From assembly GCF_016907085.1 (NCBI RefSeq), contig NZ_JAFBBJ010000001.1:1116001-1180000 (forward strand): 64,000 nucleotides of DNA. The letters run 5' to 3'. The notes under the pieces were generated by a model. That model did no database searches, was not told where the DNA came from, and worked only from the letters and a program-made list of their open reading frames with translations. This stretch comes from Clavibacter michiganensis. GTDB taxonomy: Bacteria > Actinomycetota > Actinomycetes > Actinomycetales > Microbacteriaceae. Made by a program: the position numbers and the translations under genes. Positions 19,443-29,165 of this stretch are shown piece after piece. Position 1 is the stretch's first letter, and each line of letters starts with the position of its first letter.

Positions 19443-21986
19443 CTACTCGCGCAGCGCCGCGCCGAACCGCTCGGCGGCGAGCCGCACTGATCCGTCGCGG
19501 GCCTCGCTCGCCTCGGCCGCGGTGAGCGTGCGGTCGGGCGCGCGGAAGCGGAGCGCGAACGTGAGCGAGCGCGTGCCGTCCGCGACGCCGGGACCGCGGT
19601 AGTCGTCGACCAGACGGGCGGACTCGAGCAGGTCGCCCGCGCCCTCGATGACCGTGCGGAGCAGCTCCCCCGCCGGCACCTCGAGCGGCACGACCAGGCT
19701 GAGGTCCTGCGTGGCGACGGGCATCGAGGTGAGCGTGCGCACCTCGACGGCGCCGCCGGCGAGCTCGACGAGCCGGTCGAGGTCGACCTCGGCGAGCGCC
19801 ACGCGCTCGGGCAGGTCGAGCTCGGCGGCGAGCGCGGGCAGGAGCTCGCCGGCGAAGCCCACGATGGCGGGGCCGTCCGCGGTGATGACCTCGACCGCGG
19901 CCGTGCGGCCCGGGTGCAGGGCGATGTGGCTGCCCTGCTCGAAGCGGATCTCCACGCCCACGGCATGCGCGAGCTGCCGCACGGCGTCGAGCGCGTCGAC
20001 GAGGCCCGCGCGCTGCGCGGGGGTGCCCGGCTGCTTCGGGACGGCGTCGCCGAGGATCAGCACGCCCACGTGGCGCGGCTGCGGCGGGATGCCCGCGTCG
20101 AGCGCCCGCAGCGCGTCCGCGTCGGGGCGCGCGGCCCCGGGCGGCATCTCGGGAGAGCCGTACGCGACGCCGGCGCGGGGCAGGAACACGGTGCCGGTCT
20201 CGAAGACGGCGAGGTCGGTGGATCCGCGCGACAGGTTGCGGCGCGCGATCTCGATGAGCCCCGGCAGCAGCGAGCGCCGGAGGAACGGGAACGCGACGTC
20301 GAGCGGGTTCGCGAGGCGCACCGCGGGGGCGTCGTCGCGGTCGGCCGCGCCGAAGCGCGCGTTCTGCGCCTCGGACGCGAACGGCGATCCCATCACCTCG
20401 GTGAGTCCGCCCGCGGCGAGCGCGATCGAGGCCTGGCGACGGAGGCGCTGGGCGGCGGTGAGCCCGCGGCCGGGGGGCGCGACGGGCAGCACGGCGGGGA
20501 TCCGGTCGTAGCCGACGATGCGCGCGACCTCCTCCACGAGGTCGGCGCGGTCGCGCAGGTCGGGACGCCAGGTCGGCGGGGTGACGACGAGCACGCCGTC
20601 GCGCTCCTCGAGCGCGCAGCCGACGTCGACGAGCGCGTGGCGCACCTCGTCCTCGGTGTAGTCCACGCCGACGAGCGACGCCGGGTAGCCCAGGGGCAGC
20701 TCGATCGCCGCGCGCGGCGCGGTCGCGTCGAGGATCGAGCCGAGGCCCTCCGCGTGACCGCCGGCGAGCTCCTCGAGGAGCTGCACGGCGCGCGCGGCGG
20801 CGGCGGACGCGATGCGCGGATCCACGCCGCGCTCGAAGCGCTTGGACGCCTCGCTCGGCAGCTTGTGCCGACGGGCCGTGCGCGCGATCGACACGGGGTC
20901 GAAGCCCGCGGCCTCGATCAGCACGCGGCTCGTGCCCGCGCCGATCTCGGTGGCCGCGCCGCCCATGACGCCCGCGAGCCCGACGGGCCCCGAGTCGTCG
21001 GCGATCACGAGGTCCTCGACGTGCAGCGCGCGCTCGCGCCCGTCGAGCGTGACGAGCGCCTCGCCCTCGGCGGCGCGGCGGACGACGATGCCGCCCTGCA
21101 GCCGGTCGAGGTCGTACGCGTGCAGCGGCTGGCCGAGCTCGAGCATCACGTAGTTGGTGATGTCCACCGCGAGCGAGATCGACCGGACGCCCGCGAGCGT
21201 GAGCCGCGACACCATCCACGGCGGCGTGGGCCGGGAGACGTCGAGGCCGGCGACCACGCGCGTGACGAACACGTCGGCGCCCGCGCGTCCGCGGATCGGG
21301 GCGACGTCGTCGACGCGCACGTCCACCCCCTGGACCGGTGCGTCGGCCGCGAGCAGCGCGAGCGCATCCGCGGGGTCGGTGAACGCGGCGCCCGTGGCGT
21401 GCGCGTACTCGCGGGCGATGCCGCGGATCGAGAACGCGTAGCCGCGGTCGGGCGTGACGTTGACCTCGACCGCCTGGTCGTCGAGGTGCAGGAGCGCGAG
21501 CGCGTCCGTGCCGACCTCGGGGTCGAGGCCCAGCGAGGAGAGGACGAGGATCCCGTCGTGCTCCTCCCCCAGGCCGAGCTCCCGGGACGACGCGATCATG
21601 CCGTCGGACACGTGCCCGTAGGTCTTGCGCGCGCTGATGGGGAACGGGCCGGGGAGCACCGCGCCGGGCAGGCTCACGACCACCTTGTCGCCCACGACGA
21701 AGTTGTGCGCGCCGCAGACGATGCCGCGGACGTCTCCGCCGCCGTCGGCCGCCGTGGCGCCCTCGGGGGCGACGCGGACGGAGCACCAGTTGATGGTCTT
21801 GCCGTTGGTCTGCGGCTCGGGGCTCGCCTCGAGCACCTGCCCGACGACGACGGGGCCGGAGATCGAGAACGCGTGAACGTCCTCCTCCTCCAGGCCCACC
21901 TTCACGAGGGAGGCGTGGACGTCCTCGGGGGTGACCCCCGCGGGGAGCTCGACGTGCTCGCCGAGCCAGCTGATCGGGATCCTCAC
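19443..21986 (-). CDS. pheT: Phenylalanyl-tRNA synthetase beta subunit
   Basis: 847 residues, a little longer than the usual 790-830. The order is N-terminal EMAP-like tRNA-binding domain (about 40-170: [12 protein letters not shown]...VVVSLPGAVLP), B3/B4 editing domain, B5 domain, and C-terminal anticodon-binding fold ending in DRTLTAAEASEARD. RIPISWLGEHVELP is the standard N-terminus. The GTG at 21986 follows the pheS stop by two bases, so the subunits are coupled for alpha2-beta2 assembly. Confidence 0.96.
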   Translation of the reverse strand: MRIPISWLGEHVELPAGVTPEDVHASLVKVGLEEEDVHAFSISGPVVVGQVLEASPEPQTNGKTINWCSVRVAPEGATAADGGGDVRGIVCGAHNFVVGDKVVVSLPGAVLPGPFPISARKTYGHVSDGMIASSRELGLGEEHDGILVLSSLGLDPEVGTDALALLHLDDQAVEVNVTPDRGYAFSIRGIAREYAHATGAAFTDPADALALLAADAPVQGVDVRVDDVAPIRGRAGADVFVTRVVAGLDVSRPTPPWMVSRLTLAGVRSISLAVDITNYVMLELGQPLHAYDLDRLQGGIVVRRAAEGEALVTLDGRERALHVEDLVIADDSGPVGLAGVMGGAATEIGAGTSRVLIEAAGFDPVSIARTARRHKLPSEASKRFERGVDPRIASAAAARAVQLLEELAGGHAEGLGSILDATAPRAAIELPLGYPASLVGVDYTEDEVRHALVDVGCALEERDGVLVVTPPTWRPDLRDRADLVEEVARIVGYDRIPAVLPVAPPGRGLTAAQRLRRQASIALAAGGLTEVMGSPFASEAQNARFGAADRDDAPAVRLANPLDVAFPFLRRSLLPGLIEIARRNLSRGSTDLAVFETGTVFLPRAGVAYGSPEMPPGAARPDADALRALDAGIPPQPRHVGVLILGDAVPKQPGTPAQRAGLVDALDAVRQLAHAVGVEIRFEQGSHIALHPGRTAAVEVITADGPAIVGFAGELLPALAAELDLPERVALAEVDLDRLVELAGGAVEVRTLTSMPVATQDLSLVVPLEVPAGELLRTVIEGAGDLLESARLVDDYRGPGVADGTRSLTFALRFRAPDRTLTAAEASEARDGSVRLAAERFGAALRE

Positions 21987-21988
21987 GA

Positions 21989-23026
21989 CTACACCACCAT
22001 CCCGAACTGCGCGCCGAATCGGATGTCGCCCTCGACGATGTCGCGCATGTCGGAGAGGTCGTTGCGGAACATGAGGGTGCGCTCGGTGCCCATGCCGAAC
22101 GCGAAGCCCTGGTACTCGTCGGGGTCGATGCCCGCGGAGCGCAGCACGTTCGGGTTCACCATGCCGCAGCCGCCCCACTCGATCCAGCGGGGTCCGCCCG
22201 CGGCGGCCGGGTGCCAGACGTCCATCTCGGCGCTCGGCTCGGTGAACGGGAAGTAGTTCGGGCGGAGGCGGATGCGCGCGTCCTCGCCGAACATCGAGCG
22301 CGCGAAGTGCTCGAGGGTGCCGCGGAGGTGCGCCATGGTGAGGCCGCGGTCGATCGCGATCCCCTCGATCTGGCGGAACGCGGGCGTGTGCGTGGCGTCG
22401 AGCTCGTCGCTGCGGAAGGTGCGGCCCTGCGCGATCGTGTACACGGGCAGCTCGTCGGCGAGCAGCGTGCGGATCTGCACGGGCGAGGTGTGGGTGCGCA
22501 GCACCAGGTGCGCGTCGGTCGGATCCACGTAGAAGGAGTCCTGCATCGCGCGCGCCGGGTGGTCGGGCGGGAAGTTCAGCGCGTCGAAGTTGAACCACTC
22601 GCTCTCGAGCTCGGGGCCCTCGTTCACCTGCCAGCCCATCCCGACGAAGATGTCGGCGATGCGCTCCTCGAGCATCGTGAGCGGGTGGCGGGCGCCGGCG
22701 CGCCAGCGGCTCGGCAGCGCGGTGACGTCCACGGCCTCGGCGACGAGGCGCGCGGCGGCCTCCTGCTCCTGGATCTCCGCCTCGCGCGCCTGGAACGCCT
22801 GCGTGACGCGGGCGCGCGACTGGCCGACGAGCTTGCCGGCGTCCTTGCGCTGTTCGGGCGGCAGGGACCGGAGCGATCCGTTGAGCCGGGCGAGCGGCGA
22901 CGCCTCGCCGATGTGGGCGGAGCGGGCCTCGGCGAGCGACGCGGAGTCGGTGGTCGCGGCGAGCGCGGCCATCGCCTGCTCCACGGCGGCTCCGACGGTC
23001 TCCTCGGAGATCTGGGGTTCGGACAT
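21989..23026 (-). CDS. pheS: Phenylalanyl-tRNA synthetase alpha subunit
   Basis: Catalytic class II subunit, 345 residues. An N-terminal coiled-coil (residues 1-100), then MGWQVNEGPELESEWFNFDA, motif 2 RTHTSPVQIRTL and the motif 3 region with GIDPDEYQGFAFGMGTERTL. TAGACT (23035-23040) lies 8 bases before the ATG, so the leader is either absent or one or two bases long. It is the first gene of the pheST operon. Confidence 0.96.
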   Translation of the reverse strand: MSEPQISEETVGAAVEQAMAALAATTDSASLAEARSAHIGEASPLARLNGSLRSLPPEQRKDAGKLVGQSRARVTQAFQAREAEIQEQEAAARLVAEAVDVTALPSRWRAGARHPLTMLEERIADIFVGMGWQVNEGPELESEWFNFDALNFPPDHPARAMQDSFYVDPTDAHLVLRTHTSPVQIRTLLADELPVYTIAQGRTFRSDELDATHTPAFRQIEGIAIDRGLTMAHLRGTLEHFARSMFGEDARIRLRPNYFPFTEPSAEMDVWHPAAAGGPRWIEWGGCGMVNPNVLRSAGIDPDEYQGFAFGMGTERTLMFRNDLSDMRDIVEGDIRFGAQFGMVV

Positions 23027-23087
23027 GAGGCCCGAGTCTACCGAGCGGGGGTGGCGTCCCCGGCCCGCGACCGGCCCCGCGACGCGC

Positions 23088-23912
23088 CTACGCGCCCTGC
23101 GAGGTCCCGGCCGCGACGGTCTTCGCCACGCGCGGTCCGCGCTTCTTGGCGAGGCGCCGCGCGATGGTCGACACCGAGAGGTTGAGCACCAGGTACATGC
23201 CCACCATCACCACGAAGATCGGCAGCGAATTGGCGCGGCTCGTGGCCTCGAGGATCAGCTCGCCCTGCTTGGTGAGGCCGACGAGGCTGACGATGGTGCC
23301 GAGCGCGGTGTCCTTGATGAGCACCACGAGCTGGGCGACGATGATCGGCAGCATAGTGCGGAACGCCTGCGGGAACTCCACCAGCAGCCGGTTCTGCAGC
23401 GGGCGCAGGCCGATCGCGAGGCCCGCCTCGCGCTGCCCGCGCGGCAGGCCGAGGATCCCCGATCGCAGGGCCTCGCCGATGATCGCGCCGTTGTAGAGCG
23501 TGAGCGCTGTGACGACCGACCAGTACGGCCCGATCGGGAAGATGAGGTAGATGAACAGCATCATCAGCAGCACGGGCATGCCGCGGAAGAACTCGAGCAC
23601 GACGGTGACGGCGTAGCGGATCACGCGGTGCTCGCTCATGCGCAGGAGCGCGAGCACCATTCCGAGGAGGATCGCGAGGACGGCGGCGACCGCGGCCGAC
23701 TGCAGCACCACGACGAGGCCCCGGAGGAGGAGCTGCCAGACGAGCGGGTCGTTGAGCACGAGCCAGATGTCGGGGCTGAACTGCCCGGCCTGCTGCAGCT
23801 TCACGGCGGCGAAGGCGAGCACGGCCACGACGATGAGACCCGTGACGACGGAGAGGATGCGGGAGCGACGGCGGGCCTTCGGGCCGGGCACGTCGTAGAG
23901 GACACTGCTCAT
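23088..23912 (-). CDS. gluD: Glutamate-type ABC transporter permease
   Basis: 274 residues with about five to six membrane helices and the permease EAA loop EALRSGILGLPRGQREAGLAIGL region. A long cytoplasmic N-terminus (PGPKARRRSR) precedes the first helix, and the C-terminus is basic (RRLAKKRGPRVAK). The start overlaps the gluC-type gene by four bases (ATGA). The gene order ATPase-binding protein-permease-permease matches corynebacterial gluABCD; substrate specificity (glutamate versus other polar amino acids) is inferred from that order. Confidence 0.85.
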   Translation of the reverse strand: MSSVLYDVPGPKARRRSRILSVVTGLIVVAVLAFAAVKLQQAGQFSPDIWLVLNDPLVWQLLLRGLVVVLQSAAVAAVLAILLGMVLALLRMSEHRVIRYAVTVVLEFFRGMPVLLMMLFIYLIFPIGPYWSVVTALTLYNGAIIGEALRSGILGLPRGQREAGLAIGLRPLQNRLLVEFPQAFRTMLPIIVAQLVVLIKDTALGTIVSLVGLTKQGELILEATSRANSLPIFVVMVGMYLVLNLSVSTIARRLAKKRGPRVAKTVAAGTSQGA

Positions 23913-24556
23913 CGGGAGACCGCCACTCGCTTCTCGAGGTGGTCCGCCAGCTGGCCGAGCGGGACCGTGATGATGAGGTAGAAGAACGCGACGCCCACGA
24001 ACACCCAGACGACCGCGTCGCCGTTGGCGTTCGCGACGTCGCGGCCCACGTTGAACAGCTCGTAGATGAAGTACGCGCCCGCGATCGACGTGTTCTTGGT
24101 GAGCGCGATGACCACGTTGATCAGCGGCGGGATGACCGTTCGCACCGCCTGCGGCAGGATCACCGACCCGAGCGTCTGCGAGAACGTCAGGCCGATGCTG
24201 CGCGCGGCCTCGGCCTGGCCGACGGGCACGCTGTTGATGCCCGAGCGGATCGCCTCCGCGAAGAACGGCGCCGTGTAGAGCGTGAGGGCGAGCACCGCGG
24301 CCGTCATGAACGGCAGCGCGCCCGAGATCGACGTGATCACGACGCTGAAGAAGGTGAAGACGAGCAGCAGCGGGGTGTTCCGCAGCAGCTCGACGTAGAC
24401 GGTGGAGGTGGCGCGGAGGCTCGCGAGCGGCGAGATCCTCATCGCGGCGATCACGATCCCGAGCGGGAGGGCGAACAGCACGGTGAGGCCGAGGAGGCGC
24501 AGCGTGCCGCCGAACCCCCGCAGGAACACGTCGAGATTGTCGAGGATCACATCCAC
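23909..24556 (-). CDS. gluC: Glutamate-type ABC transporter permease
   Basis: 215 residues, polar-amino-acid permease (HisM/GlnP family). The first helix TLRLLGLTVLFALPLGIVIA begins near residue 18. The EAA loop EAIRSGINSVPVGQAEAARS contacts the ATPase. A GTG start with GGAGG 6-7 bases upstream is well placed; the choice removes a spurious long upstream extension. It pairs with the following permease as a heterodimer. Confidence 0.87.
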   Translation of the reverse strand: MDVILDNLDVFLRGFGGTLRLLGLTVLFALPLGIVIAAMRISPLASLRATSTVYVELLRNTPLLLVFTFFSVVITSISGALPFMTAAVLALTLYTAPFFAEAIRSGINSVPVGQAEAARSIGLTFSQTLGSVILPQAVRTVIPPLINVVIALTKNTSIAGAYFIYELFNVGRDVANANGDAVVWVFVGVAFFYLIITVPLGQLADHLEKRVAVSR

Positions 24557-24672
24557 GGCGCACCTCCTATGGTCTGCGCCCGGCGCGGCCGGGCGATGGT
24601 CGGATCCGGGCTCGGGTGCCCGGACGAGGGAGGGTCCCGCGCGCGCATCGGCGCACGCGGGACCCGGTGGGA

Positions 24673-25596
24673 CTAGTAGCGGTCGATCGCCGGGGGCTCC
24701 GGCGTGTCGATGACCGTGCCGGCCGTCGCCTCGAACAGGCGCGCCCAGGTGCCGTCGTCGTAGGCCTCCTGCAGCGTGTCGTTGATGAACGTGCGGAACG
24801 CCTCGTCGCCCTTGGCGATGCCGATGCCGTAGGGCTCCTGCGTGAAGGTCTCGCCGTCGCCGACGAGCTTGAACTCGCCCTCGTTCTGGTCGATGAAGCC
24901 GGAGAGGATCACGTTGTCGGTCGTGACCGCGGACACCTGGCCGTTGCGCAGCGGGTCGAGGCACTTGCTGTAGACGTCGGTCGGCACGACGACCGCGCCG
25001 AAGGTGGCCTCGATGTTCGCGGCGGGGGTGGATCCGGCGACGGAGCAGACCTGCTTGCCGCGGACGTCCTCGGGCGTGTTGATCGTGGTGTCGTCCGCGA
25101 GGACCATCAGCGCCTGGCCGGCGACGTAGTACGGTCCCGCGAAGTCCACGACCTCCTTGCGCTTGTCGTTGATCGTGTAGGTCGCGACGACCGCGTCGAC
25201 CGAGCCGTTCTGGATGAAGGGCTCGCGGTTCGCGGACACCGTCTCGGTGAACTTGATGCCGTCGAAGGGGATGCCCATCTTGCTGGCGACGAGCGCGGCG
25301 ATCGCGACGTCGAAGCCGGCGGGCTTGCCGTCGAGGCCCGCGAGGCCGAAGAGCGGCTGGTCGTACTTGGTGCCGACCTTCATCTCGCCGGCCGCGGCCA
25401 GGCGCGCCATCGTCGTGCCCTCGTCGAACGTCGGGTTCTCCGCGAGCTCGAGCTTGTAGGGGCCGTCGCCGTTCTCGGGGGCGTTCGTGCCGGCGTCGAT
25501 GCCGCTGTTCGACGCGCTGCCCGCGGCGCCGCAGCCCGTGAGGGCGACGACGACGATCGCGGCAGCTGCGGCGATGGTCAGTTTCCTGTTCTTCAT
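24673..25596 (-). CDS. gluB: Glutamate-type ABC transporter substrate-binding lipoprotein
   Basis: 307 residues. Lipoprotein signal with basic MKNRK, a hydrophobic stretch and lipobox LTGC (Cys22), so it is anchored on the outer face of the membrane. The periplasmic-binding-protein type 2 fold shows KVGTKYDQPLFG, KPAGFDVAIAALVAS, DAVVATYTINDKRKEVVDFAGPYY and YGIGIAKGDEAF. A 116-base gap separates it from the first permease gene and a hairpin lies upstream, consistent with higher expression of the binding protein. Confidence 0.88.
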   Translation of the reverse strand: MKNRKLTIAAAAAIVVVALTGCGAAGSASNSGIDAGTNAPENGDGPYKLELAENPTFDEGTTMARLAAAGEMKVGTKYDQPLFGLAGLDGKPAGFDVAIAALVASKMGIPFDGIKFTETVSANREPFIQNGSVDAVVATYTINDKRKEVVDFAGPYYVAGQALMVLADDTTINTPEDVRGKQVCSVAGSTPAANIEATFGAVVVPTDVYSKCLDPLRNGQVSAVTTDNVILSGFIDQNEGEFKLVGDGETFTQEPYGIGIAKGDEAFRTFINDTLQEAYDDGTWARLFEATAGTVIDTPEPPAIDRY

Positions 25597-25726
25597 GGTT
25601 CCCGTTTCTCTGCAGGTGGGGTGGTGACGGAGGCGATGGGGATCGCTCGTGGTGCGTGGTGCGGGTCGTGCCGGTGGTGCGGCGCCCGGACGCGCCTGCC
25701 TCGGCGGCGTCCGGATGCGGGGTGCG

Positions 25727-25744
25727 GGAGGGCGCGTGCCCTCC
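25727..25744 (-). terminator. Hairpin between gluA and gluB
   Basis: A 7-bp stem GGAGGGC/GCCCTCC with a 4-base loop starts 7 bases after the gluA stop. Such intercistronic hairpins often stabilise the downstream or upstream message; there is no U-tract, so full termination is unlikely. Confidence 0.4.
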
Positions 25745-25751
25745 GCGCGCG

Positions 25752-26540
25752 TCAGTGGGCGAGGATCTTGGAGAGGAAGTCCTTCGCGCGCGGGCTCTGC
25801 GGGTCGTCGAAGAACGCGCTGGGCGTCGTGTCCTCCTCGATGGCGCCGTCGGCCATGAAGATCACGCGGTCAGCGGCCTTGCGGGCGAAGCCCATCTCGT
25901 GGGTGACGACCATCATCGTCATGCCGTCCTTCGCGAGGCCGACCATGACGTCGAGGACCTCGGTGATCATCTCGGGGTCGAGGGCCGAGGTCGGTTCGTC
26001 GAGCAGGATCAGCTTCGGGTCCATCGCGAGCGCCCGGGCGATCGCGACGCGCTGCTGCTGGCCGCCGGAGAGCTGGGCCGGCATCTTCTGCGCCTGGTTC
26101 GCGACGCCGACGCGGTCGAGGAGCTCCATCGCTCGCTTCTCCGCCTCGGCCTTGCCCTGCTTGCGGACCTTGATGGGCCCGAGGGTCACGTTCTCGAGCA
26201 CGGTCTTGTGCGCGAAGAGGTTGAACGACTGGAACACCATGCCGACGTCGGCGCGGAGGCGCGCGAGCTCCGCGCCCTCGGAGGGGAGGTCCTGGCCGTC
26301 GATCGTGATGGTGCCGTCGTCGATGGTCTCGAGCCGGTTGATCGCACGGCACAGCGTCGACTTGCCGGATCCGCTCGGGCCGATGACGACGACGACCTCG
26401 CCGCGGTTCACCGTGGTCGAGATGTCCTTGAGGACGTGCAGGTCCCCGAAGTGCTTGTTGACGTGGGATACGACGACCAGGGGCTCGCCGACCGCTGCTG
26501 CGGCGGGCGAGGCGGGGTCCGCCGTCGGGCTCTGCTCCAT
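25752..26540 (-). CDS. gluA: Glutamate-type ABC transporter ATPase
   Basis: 262 residues. Walker A GPSGSGKST, Q-loop VFQSFNLF, signature [15 protein letters not shown], Walker B LILLDEPTSALD and H-loop VVTHEMGFA are all intact. The first 20 residues are an Ala/Pro-rich extension absent from most homologues. TATGGT at 26547-26552 ends 6 bases before the ATG, so the operon probably starts leaderless. Confidence 0.9.
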   Translation of the reverse strand: MEQSPTADPASPAAAAVGEPLVVVSHVNKHFGDLHVLKDISTTVNRGEVVVVIGPSGSGKSTLCRAINRLETIDDGTITIDGQDLPSEGAELARLRADVGMVFQSFNLFAHKTVLENVTLGPIKVRKQGKAEAEKRAMELLDRVGVANQAQKMPAQLSGGQQQRVAIARALAMDPKLILLDEPTSALDPEMITEVLDVMVGLAKDGMTMMVVTHEMGFARKAADRVIFMADGAIEEDTTPSAFFDDPQSPRAKDFLSKILAH

Positions 26541-26691
26541 GCGAACACCATATCCATGACGGTGTTTCGTCCGCGTTTCCGCGGGGCATCGTCACCCCAT
26601 CGTGACGCGTCGGCCGCGTTTGCGCCGATCAGGGCGGTGCGGGGCTCTCGCCGAGGACCGAGCACCCGTCAGACGTCGGCGGATCCGAGGG

Positions 26692-27492
26692 TCAGGCGCG
26701 CTGCGCGAACGCCGACTCGTAGAGGCAGACGGAGGCGGCCGTCGCGAGGTTCATCGACTCGGCCTGGCCGTAGATCGGCACGACGACGGCGCGGTCGGCG
26801 AGGGCGAGGTGCTCGTCCTGGAGGCCGCGGGCCTCGTTGCCGAAGAGCCACGCGGTCGGGCCGGCGAGCCCGCCCGAGGTGCGCTCCGCGAGGAGGTCGT
26901 CGCCCTTCACGTCCGCGGCGAGCACCTGCAGCCCGGCCGCCTTCACGCGCTCGAGCACGGCGTCGAGCTCGGGCATGATCGCGACCGGCAGGTGGAAGAG
27001 CGAGCCCGTCGTGGCGCGCACGACCTTCGGGTTGTAGAGGTCGACGGAACGGCCCGTGAGGATGACGGCGTCGGCGCCCGCGGCGTCGGCCGCGCGGATG
27101 ATGGTGCCCGCGTTGCCGGGGTCCCGCACCTCCTCGAGGATCGCGATGAGGCGCGGCTCGTCGCCGAGGATCTGCTTGAGCGACGTCGGGAACTGCCGGC
27201 ACACGCCCACGACGCCCTGCGGGGTGACGGTGTCGGCCATGGACGCGATCACGTCCTCGGTGACGAACTCCACCTCGATGTCGGACTCGCGGACGGCGCG
27301 CGCCAGATCCGGGTAGCGGTCGAGGGCCGTGGGCGTCGCGAACAGCTCCAGCACGAGATCCGACCGGAAGGCGAGCGCCTCGGAGACGGCCTGCGGCCCC
27401 TCGAGGAGGAACAGGCCGGTGTCGGCGCGCGCATCCCGCTTCGCGAGCTTGGCGACGCCGCGGACGCGTGGGGAGCGGGGGTTGTCGAGCAT
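26692..27492 (-). CDS. TrmH/SpoU-family RNA methyltransferase
   Basis: 266 residues. N-terminal substrate-binding domain (about 1-105) and a SPOUT knot domain with the three family motifs: ILEEVRDPGNAGTIIRAADA, WLFGNEARGL and VPIYGQAESMNLATAASVCLYE. It methylates a 2'-O position on rRNA or tRNA; the exact site is unknown. A SpoU methyltransferase beside infC-rpmI-rplT and pheST is a conserved arrangement. TAGTGT at 27500-27505 sits 7 bases before the ATG (leaderless), directly against the rplT terminator. Confidence 0.9.
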   Translation of the reverse strand: MLDNPRSPRVRGVAKLAKRDARADTGLFLLEGPQAVSEALAFRSDLVLELFATPTALDRYPDLARAVRESDIEVEFVTEDVIASMADTVTPQGVVGVCRQFPTSLKQILGDEPRLIAILEEVRDPGNAGTIIRAADAAGADAVILTGRSVDLYNPKVVRATTGSLFHLPVAIMPELDAVLERVKAAGLQVLAADVKGDDLLAERTSGGLAGPTAWLFGNEARGLQDEHLALADRAVVVPIYGQAESMNLATAASVCLYESAFAQRA

Positions 27493-27505
27493 GCCTGCAA
27501 CACTA

Positions 27506-27535
27506 ACGGCGCGCCCCCGGGTGGGGACGCGCCGT
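27506..27535 (-). terminator. infC-rpmI-rplT terminator
   Basis: ACGGCGCG and CCCC pair with GGGG and CGCGCCGT across one C-A mismatch, giving 12 bp and a 4-base loop, 21 bases after the rplT stop. The downstream trmH -10 begins at the very next base. Confidence 0.7.
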
Positions 27536-27555
27536 CGGCGGTGGTGCGGGAGGTG

Positions 27556-27948
27556 CTAGGCGTTCGCCGCGACCTTGGGGGCCGAGGTGTTCGCGGGCAG
27601 GGCGGCCTTGGCCGTCTGCACGAGCGACGCGAAGGTCGCGGGCTCGTGGACCGCGAGCTCCGCGAGGATGCGGCGGTCGACCTGGACGCCGGCGAGCGAG
27701 AGGCCCTGGATGAGGCGGTTGTACGTGAGGCCGTTCGCACGCGCGGCGGCGTTGATGCGCTGGATCCAGAGGCGGCGGAACTCGCCCTTCTTCGCACGGC
27801 GGTCGCGGTACGCGTAGACGAGGGAGTGGGTGACCTGCTCCTTGGCCTTGCGGTACAGGCGCGAGCGCTGCCCGCGGTAGCCGGCGGCGCGCTCGAGGAT
27901 GACCCGACGCTTCTTGTGGGCGTTGACGGCCCTCTTGACTCTTGCCAT
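27556..27948 (-). CDS. rplT: 50S ribosomal protein L20
   Basis: 130 residues. The basic N-terminus [20 protein letters not shown], then [16 protein letters not shown] and [20 protein letters not shown] are classic L20. AGGA precedes the ATG. It has a short Ala-rich C-terminal tail. Third gene of the operon and, in other bacteria, the autoregulator of it. Confidence 0.97.
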   Translation of the reverse strand: MARVKRAVNAHKKRRVILERAAGYRGQRSRLYRKAKEQVTHSLVYAYRDRRAKKGEFRRLWIQRINAAARANGLTYNRLIQGLSLAGVQVDRRILAELAVHEPATFASLVQTAKAALPANTSAPKVAANA

Positions 27949-27994
27949 TTCAGTGATTCCTATTCGAGTTCAGGTGTCGCGGACGACGAGGGGC

Positions 27995-28181
27995 CTAGCG
28001 GCCGAGGAGCTTCTTGGCGACCTTCATGTCGGCCTTGGCCAGGGGCTGGTCCTGGTTGAGTCGCGCCTTGCGCTTGGAGGACTTGACCTCGAGGTTGTGC
28101 CGCATGCCCGCCTGCTGCTTCATGATCTTGCCGCTGCCGGTGACCTTGAAACGCTTCTTGGCACCCGAGTGGGTCTTCTGC

Positions 28182-28189
<8 letters not shown>
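27995..28189 (-). CDS. rpmI: 50S ribosomal protein L35
   Basis: 64 residues. [20 protein letters not shown] and [21 protein letters not shown] are typical L35. The ATG lies inside the last codons of infC (8-base overlap), so its translation is coupled to that of IF-3. Confidence 0.97.
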
Positions 28190-28772
<583 letters not shown>

Positions 28773-28775
<3 letters not shown>

Positions 28776-28786
28776 GGACTGCTCCT
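28773..28786 (-). promoter_or_regulatory. infC ribosome-binding site and AUC start codon
   Basis: The minus strand reads AGGAG (28782-28786), CAGTCC, ATC (28773-28775). A strong Shine-Dalgarno at ideal spacing before a non-standard start codon decides the start of infC. Confidence 0.85.
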
Positions 28787-29007
28787 ATTCGTGTCTTCGG
28801 GTGGCTCGGCGGCGGTGTGCCGCTCGAAACGAGACGAGGAGAGTTCTTCACCAGGGTGCGACGGATCCGTCGTACTCGGCAACACGCCCTTGCCCCGCTC
28901 TTCAGCGAGGCCCCCGCATGTGCGGGGCTCCCGTCCTCTGGTCCCGGTGAGGGGAGCCGTTCGGACGGGGGAGCGAAATCGACCCGGTAACCTATGGAGG
29001 CGGTCAA
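28776..29007 (-). promoter_or_regulatory. Structured leader of infC-rpmI-rplT
   Basis: About 210 bases of untranslated leader. Promoter candidates are TAGGTT (28989-28994) with TTGACC at 29002-29007 too close to be its -35. Inside, GCTCCCCCGTCC (28962-28973) can pair with GGACGGGAGC (about 28927-28936) with a small bulge, and CCCCGCA/TGCGGGG (28912-28927) forms a second hairpin followed by a CGCT/AGCG stem. The compact GC stems resemble an attenuator; whether L20 or IF-3 acts here is unknown. The rest of 29008-29165 is the divergent upstream region of the DUF1844 gene. Confidence 0.45.
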
Positions 29008-29165
29008 GCGCGGGTGGGAGATCAATCCTCTTTCGAACCGGGACTGTGACAGCCCCGGAGCCGTCGATAAGCATAGCAGACGCCGACCCCGCCCTGGAAG
29101 GGCGGGCGCCGACCGGGTCCGCGGCCGTCCGGCTCCACCCGGCCGCCCCGAGCAGGAGGACAGAC

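Noticed and set aside
19914..22256. A 780-codon plus-strand open frame opposite pheT and pheS
   Set aside because: Same cause: mirror of real coding on the minus strand, with low-complexity composition and no ribosome-binding site.
23088..24563. A single large ABC permease spanning both permease genes
   Set aside because: The upstream part of that frame has no membrane segments; the true permease starts at 23912 with an ATGA overlap.
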